A stretch of 10,396 bases of DNA from the NCBI GenBank assembly GCA_964419255.1, contig CAYQOU010000097.1:1-10396 (forward strand), read 5' to 3'. Within the stretch, counting starts at the first letter, position 1; the number at the start of each line of letters is the position of its first letter. The position numbers and the translations under genes are program-made. Under the pieces are notes generated by a model, which searched no databases, was not told where the DNA came from, and worked only from the letters and a program-made list of their open reading frames with translations. Source of the DNA: CAZPHU01 sp964419255 (GTDB lineage Bacteria > Fibrobacterota > Chitinivibrionia > Chitinivibrionales > CAYFVL01). Shown in pieces: positions 7,900-10,396 of this stretch.

Positions 7900-8516
7900 A
7901 AAGCGATACACTGATGGGAAAAGGTGTTTGTTTTTCTTTCGAATGGGTCCGCCGATATGTCGTTGGTTTTTTGGTGATGATCTGTATCTTTTGTGTTTCT
8001 GCCGTTAGAGCCGAAGAAATTATTTTCGATTCAGAATCCGTCTTTGTCGAGCTTGGTATTGCGGAAACTCTTTCCGTTTATGGGAGTTACCTTTTTATGA
8101 ATCCTACCGGTCAAGCAGTTTCGCAGACAATAATATATCCGTTTCCGGTCGACAGCAACCATGAATTTCCTCATGAAATATCGGTTGTTCCAGATCACGC
8201 AGAGAAGGTTTCATTCAAGAGGTACGCAAAGGGTATTGGTTTTCCGGTCAAAATCCCCCCCCACGATTCGCTTCGGTGTCGGATCAGGTATGTGCAGAGA
8301 ATAAAAGAACAAAAGGGCACCTATATCCTCAAAACGACACAACACTGGGACCGTCCTTTACGCTATTCCGAATTGCGGTTATTAATTCCACAAGAGCACG
8401 TATTTTCGTTTATCTCTTATGAATCCGATACCGTGATAGTAGATGCCGGCAGACTGAATTACCATTTCTCTTTCAGAGATTTCATGCCCAAAAAAGATTT
8501 GGATTTTGAATGGTAA
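7896..8516 (+). CDS. Exported protein of unknown function, coupled to the upstream secreted protein
   Basis: The protein has 206 residues from the GTG at 7896, which overlaps the preceding stop as GTGA and suggests translational coupling. An alternative ATG at 7914 gives 200 residues; neither has a good ribosome site, which favours coupling. An N-terminal hydrophobic segment (about residues 23-40, YVVGFLVMICIFCVSA) with Arg-Arg before it and VRA at its end looks like a signal peptide. The mature part is beta-rich, with alternating hydrophobic residues, a YPFPVD segment near 81-86 and an FMPKKDLDFEW end, and resembles extracytoplasmic Ig-like or adhesion-type folds in style only. I do not recognise the family. 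It is probably exported together with the product of the first gene; a shared surface role is inference. Confidence 0.8.
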   Translation: MKSDTLMGKGVCFSFEWVRRYVVGFLVMICIFCVSAVRAEEIIFDSESVFVELGIAETLSVYGSYLFMNPTGQAVSQTIIYPFPVDSNHEFPHEISVVPDHAEKVSFKRYAKGIGFPVKIPPHDSLRCRIRYVQRIKEQKGTYILKTTQHWDRPLRYSELRLLIPQEHVFSFISYESDTVIVDAGRLNYHFSFRDFMPKKDLDFEW

Positions 8517-8529
8517 AGTCACTGCGATA

Positions 8530-8542
8530 CCACGAAATGCAC
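8530..8542 (+). repeat. Dispersed motif CCACGAAATRCAC, copy 2
   Basis: CCACGAAATGCAC lies 14 bases after the stop at 8516 and is followed at once by CAAAGACACG. Related text (TTTCGTGTCTTTCG) faces it at 8583-8596 on the same strand, giving a local inverted arrangement. Confidence 0.55.
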
Positions 8543-8543
8543 C

Positions 8544-8594
8544 AAAGACACGCTTAAAACAAAATATTACCACCCCATCTAATTTCGTGTCTTT
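8544..8594. repeat. Inverted repeat AAAGACACG / CGTGTCTTT
   Basis: Perfect nine-base arms at 8544-8552 and 8586-8594 are separated by 33 AT-rich bases, starting about 27 bases after the stop of the exported-protein gene. The position fits an end-of-operon structure, but the loop is long and there is no T run, so I do not call it a terminator. The left arm adjoins the CCACGAAATGCAC motif copy and both arms resemble that repeat's flanks, so it may be two facing repeat units. Confidence 0.45.
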
Positions 8595-8599
8595 CGATC

Positions 8600-8830
8600 T
8601 ACAGATACCCCGCGATACCGGGGCTTATAAGGATTTTCACCGAACTCTCATTTAAGCTTGGAAGAACGGCTACTTCCATATTAAAGAAAATTCGTTTATA
8701 CCCATGCCCTGAATGTGGTAAGAAATGCGGTACACATGACCACTGCCTTGGCAAATGACGCCACGTGCGATTATTGTTGACCCAAACCGCCCTCAGAGGT
8801 AAACGTCGTCTTTAGAAATTATGCAATCGC
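8600..8830 (+). pseudogene. Decayed zinc-ribbon coding remnant, possibly from a transposase
   Basis: One plus-strand frame reads RLYPCPECGKKCGTHDHCLGK, then a TGA at 8756-8758, then RHV. Further on in the same frame come GKRRL, a TAG and KLCNRT. Two CxxC-type halves around a His-rich turn, a TGA where W would fit (K-W-R-H) and a downstream C-N-R-T resemble the N-terminal zinc ribbon of ISL3-type and similar transposases, or of transposase-associated zinc-ribbon proteins. Two stops interrupt it and nothing like a catalytic DDE domain follows, so it is at most a fragment. I found no terminal repeats or target-site duplication by eye. The limits are approximate. Confidence 0.4.
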
Positions 8831-9053
8831 ACCAACCGTCCGTTTCGCATCGCCAAGCGTGAACTGTGTGCCCCCGCACCCGCGTCGTCGCTGCGACTGA
8901 CCGCCGCGATACTCCGACCGCTAAAACTGGAAGTATACTGCTCGAGCATCATGAATGGCTACAGCTCGGCACAATGTAGTTTAACGATATATGTAACCAA
9001 GAAAATCACCAAAAGGGCATAAAAAGTAACGGCGGAGATCAACCAAACTTTTT

Positions 9054-9758
9054 TTGAATATTACGCGGCTAAGTAATGAAATTATGAAATACGATTCTAA
9101 TGAGTATTACTATGCTGATAGTGAAGTCAAATATCATCATTTTATAATAAATGCGGAAATGCTTGTACCGGCACCACCAACCTTTTCCATGTTTGTGGCT
9201 AATAGGTTTATCTTTGGGAAACGTTGGTCGATCGATCTACTTATCTCCCCCAGGTTTTTCACCAAGACCGCCGAGAGTCTGATGGAATTTCAAAACCCTG
9301 ATGGAATAGTGGGAACAGTAATTATCTCTCCGGTCACCGCCTTTACCTTGAACGACTACGGCATGTCCAAATTACAATTAGGTGGTGATCTTTCATATGT
9401 GGTTACACGTGCTTTTACCATGCGTGGAGGGCTTTCGTATTTTCGTTTTACGGTATCAGATGTTAATGGTTTTGGTTTTTCTCTCCGTCCTTCCTTTCAT
9501 TTAAGAAGATCTTTAGGAGCAGGCATGAATGCTGACGGCAATTTCGGCTCGTTTCACCTTCATCCCCAGTATAAACTTAGGGTGATTGAAGAAGGTACAT
9601 ACCACTTTTTTTCTTTTAAAATGACTGTTCCATTCAATAGAAGCACTACAGGGGTTATTGGTATCGGCTGGGGTGGTGGCTCGGAGAGTCCGGTTGGACT
9701 TACAGCTATATCAAGAGGCTTTTTAATTCGAACCGGGATAAGTTTTTTTACAAGGTGA
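9054..9758 (+). CDS. Beta-barrel-like outer-membrane protein candidate, possibly 5'-truncated
   Basis: The frame opens with TTG at 9054 (234 residues); the better start may be the ATG at 9084 (224 residues, MKYDSNEYYY). Neither start has a strong ribosome site. The sequence is full of alternating hydrophobic and polar residues with aromatic girdles and Gly turns: FIINAEMLVPAPPTFSMFV, LQLGGDLSYVV, MRGGLSYFRF, FSLRPSFHL, VIGIGWGGG and a closing LIRTGISFF. This pattern suits transmembrane beta strands of an outer-membrane barrel. No signal peptide is visible, although an outer-membrane protein would need one. The true 5' end may have been lost to the degenerate DNA just before it, or the protein is not exported. 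I recognise no specific family. It lies between the intact secreted-protein pair and a dead copy of the first gene of that pair. Confidence 0.65.
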   Translation: MNITRLSNEIMKYDSNEYYYADSEVKYHHFIINAEMLVPAPPTFSMFVANRFIFGKRWSIDLLISPRFFTKTAESLMEFQNPDGIVGTVIISPVTAFTLNDYGMSKLQLGGDLSYVVTRAFTMRGGLSYFRFTVSDVNGFGFSLRPSFHLRRSLGAGMNADGNFGSFHLHPQYKLRVIEEGTYHFFSFKMTVPFNRSTTGVIGIGWGGGSESPVGLTAISRGFLIRTGISFFTR

Positions 9759-9800
9759 GGAAAATTGGTTAAAGACCTGTGCCTCAAGATATGGTTTCAG

Positions 9801-10140
9801 ATTAAATCAATAATAGCCGATCACCATCAGCACAGATTGTTTAGCATATAACTATCGTTGATATCACTGTCCTGACCCATGAAATCATTCCACAACAGCG
9901 CAATTCTCGCAGTCTGTCTTCCCTTCGAACCGTTCATGATTTGACAATCCAGTAATGGATAACCTGACTTACGAGTATCAGAGTATATTGCCGCAAACAT
10001 ATACAGTGTTTTAACCGCAAGTGCGGCACTCGCCTCCGATCACACCGAACCAAATTACGAAAAGCTGCATATCATGGACTCTATGACTCAACCGATTATC
10101 ATTGTAAACAGCTCCTCAAATACATATGGCCCCCGCAGAG
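9801..10140 (+). pseudogene. Decayed, internally deleted second copy of the 6811-7899 secreted-protein gene and its leader
   Basis: Direct comparison within the window shows it. Upstream bases 9801-9878 resemble 6713-6810 (shared GATCACC, AGCACA, TGTTT and ATATCACTGT blocks). The ATG at 9879 begins ATGAAATCATTCCACAACAG, identical to the start at 6811, and homology runs on for about 45 bases. The copy then jumps to the equivalent of about 7498 and follows the parent to about 7714 (shared CTTACGAGTATCAG, CAAGTGCGGCA, AAGCTGCATATCATG and AACAGCTCCTCAAATACATA). About 640 parent bases are missing, and the FlgD-like end after the NSSSNTYGP segment is lost. A frame-breaking TTTTAACC and other small changes make it inactive. 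The next open frame, from 10074, is just the tail of this relic running into noncoding DNA. Confidence 0.9.
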
Positions 10141-10342
10141 AATCCTACTTATTTTGCGTTCTCCTATTCTTTCGTGTATTTCGTGGGTTCATTCGCCTTT
10201 TGTCTCCGCGTCTTCCCTCTTCTTTCTTCTCATTTTTTCCTGACATCCTCCTAATAGAAATCTATCCTCATTTACATCATATTCACAACAAATGATAAGT
10301 ATCTTTTGGTAGTGCTTTTTAACTTAATCAAATGGAGGTCCC
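10141..10342. other. Intergenic region before the last gene, with a pyrimidine-rich tract
   Basis: After the decayed copy ends there is a motif copy and then about 60 bases made almost only of C and T (10186-10250, broken by a few G and A). AT-rich DNA (10255-10330) probably holds the promoter of the gene at 10343. I see no gene here. The GGAGG at 10334-10338 is the ribosome site of that gene. Confidence 0.5.
10174..10186 (-). repeat. Dispersed motif CCACGAAATRCAC, copy 3
   Basis: GTGTATTTCGTGG on the plus strand lies just past the end of the decayed gene copy. It is followed by a pyrimidine-rich stretch to about 10250, that is purine-rich on the minus strand. The motif may belong to a longer intergenic repeat that includes this tract. 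Confidence 0.55.
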
Positions 10343-10396
10343 ATGAAGAAAAGCAGATCCATTCACAGTCTTATCTGTTTTGGCTTACTTTGCATA
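10343..10396 (+). CDS. Start of an exported protein (signal peptide only); continues beyond window
   Basis: Eighteen codons are visible: MKKSRSIHSLICFGLLCI. A basic start followed by a hydrophobic stretch is a typical Sec signal peptide or lipoprotein leader. GGAGG ends four bases before the ATG, a strong ribosome site. Nothing can be said about function. It is another candidate exported protein in the same direction as the genes from 6811 on. Confidence 0.7.
   Translation, partial: MKKSRSIHSLICFGLLCI

Larger units (their letters stand above)
8517..9053. other. 537-base stretch without an intact gene
   Basis: No reading frame here looks alive. It starts with a dispersed motif copy (CCACGAAATGCAC, 8530-8542) and a nine-base inverted repeat AAAGACACG (8544-8552) / CGTGTCTTT (8586-8594). 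A small CCCCG/CGGGG hairpin follows at 8608-8623. A decayed zinc-ribbon remnant occupies about 8600-8830. The part from 8860 to 8940 is markedly GC-richer than its surroundings, which suggests foreign or transposon-derived DNA. I see no clear promoter, though one must exist for the gene at 9054/9084 if that gene is expressed. Confidence 0.6.

Noticed and set aside
8608..8623. CCCCG/CGGGG hairpin as a terminator for the 6811-8516 operon
   Set aside because: Only five pairs and no T run after it; too weak to call.
10074..10295. Plus-strand frame of 73 codons
   Set aside because: Its first third is the end of the decayed gene copy and the rest is repeat and pyrimidine-rich intergenic DNA; no ribosome site and no sensible protein.
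1..10396. CRISPR array, tRNA or rRNA genes
   Set aside because: I saw no regularly spaced repeats and no recognisable tRNA or rRNA sequence on either strand by eye.

Overview
The window reads as part of a draft bacterial chromosome, with a 100-base run of N (a scaffold gap) at 5544-5643. Two things hint at the lineage. One is a double-length, fused UvrA, an arrangement known from Chlamydiae and some other groups. The other is an exported protein ending in a FlgD-like/type IX-secretion-like C-terminal domain, common in Fibrobacterota, Chitinivibrionia and other FCB-type bacteria. That placement is inference and is not firm. The left half is visibly GC-richer than the right half.

Left block (1-4763, minus strand): one uninterrupted reading frame of 1,587 codons that leaves the window at its left edge. 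It encodes a tandem-fused UvrA excinuclease ATPase. Three complete ABC modules and the start of a fourth are visible, with Walker A motifs at residues 33, 645, 1009 and 1528. Divergently placed, about 65 bases upstream of it, is a full-length but badly decayed endonuclease III (nth) gene at about 4829-5462. It still shows the helix-hairpin-helix, the catalytic Lys and Asp, and the Fe-S cysteine loop, but these are spread over several frames with in-frame stops. The gap follows it.

Middle block (5644-6810): a complete aldo/keto reductase on the minus strand, then a 361-base divergent intergenic region. That region is AT-rich and holds a near-perfect 12-bp inverted repeat about 55 bases before the next gene.

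Right block (6811-10396, plus strand): exported or envelope proteins of unknown function. A 362-residue secreted protein with a FlgD-like C-terminal domain is translationally coupled (GTGA overlap) to a 206-residue exported protein. There follow a 537-base stretch with a decayed zinc-ribbon coding remnant, a 225-235-residue beta-barrel-like protein, a decayed and internally deleted second copy of the 362-residue gene together with its upstream region, and the first 18 codons of another exported protein. A short motif (CCACGAAATRCAC) recurs in three of the intergenic stretches.

I see no clear new multi-gene system. The most notable items are the fused UvrA beside a dead nth, and the local duplication and decay of a lineage-specific secreted-protein locus.
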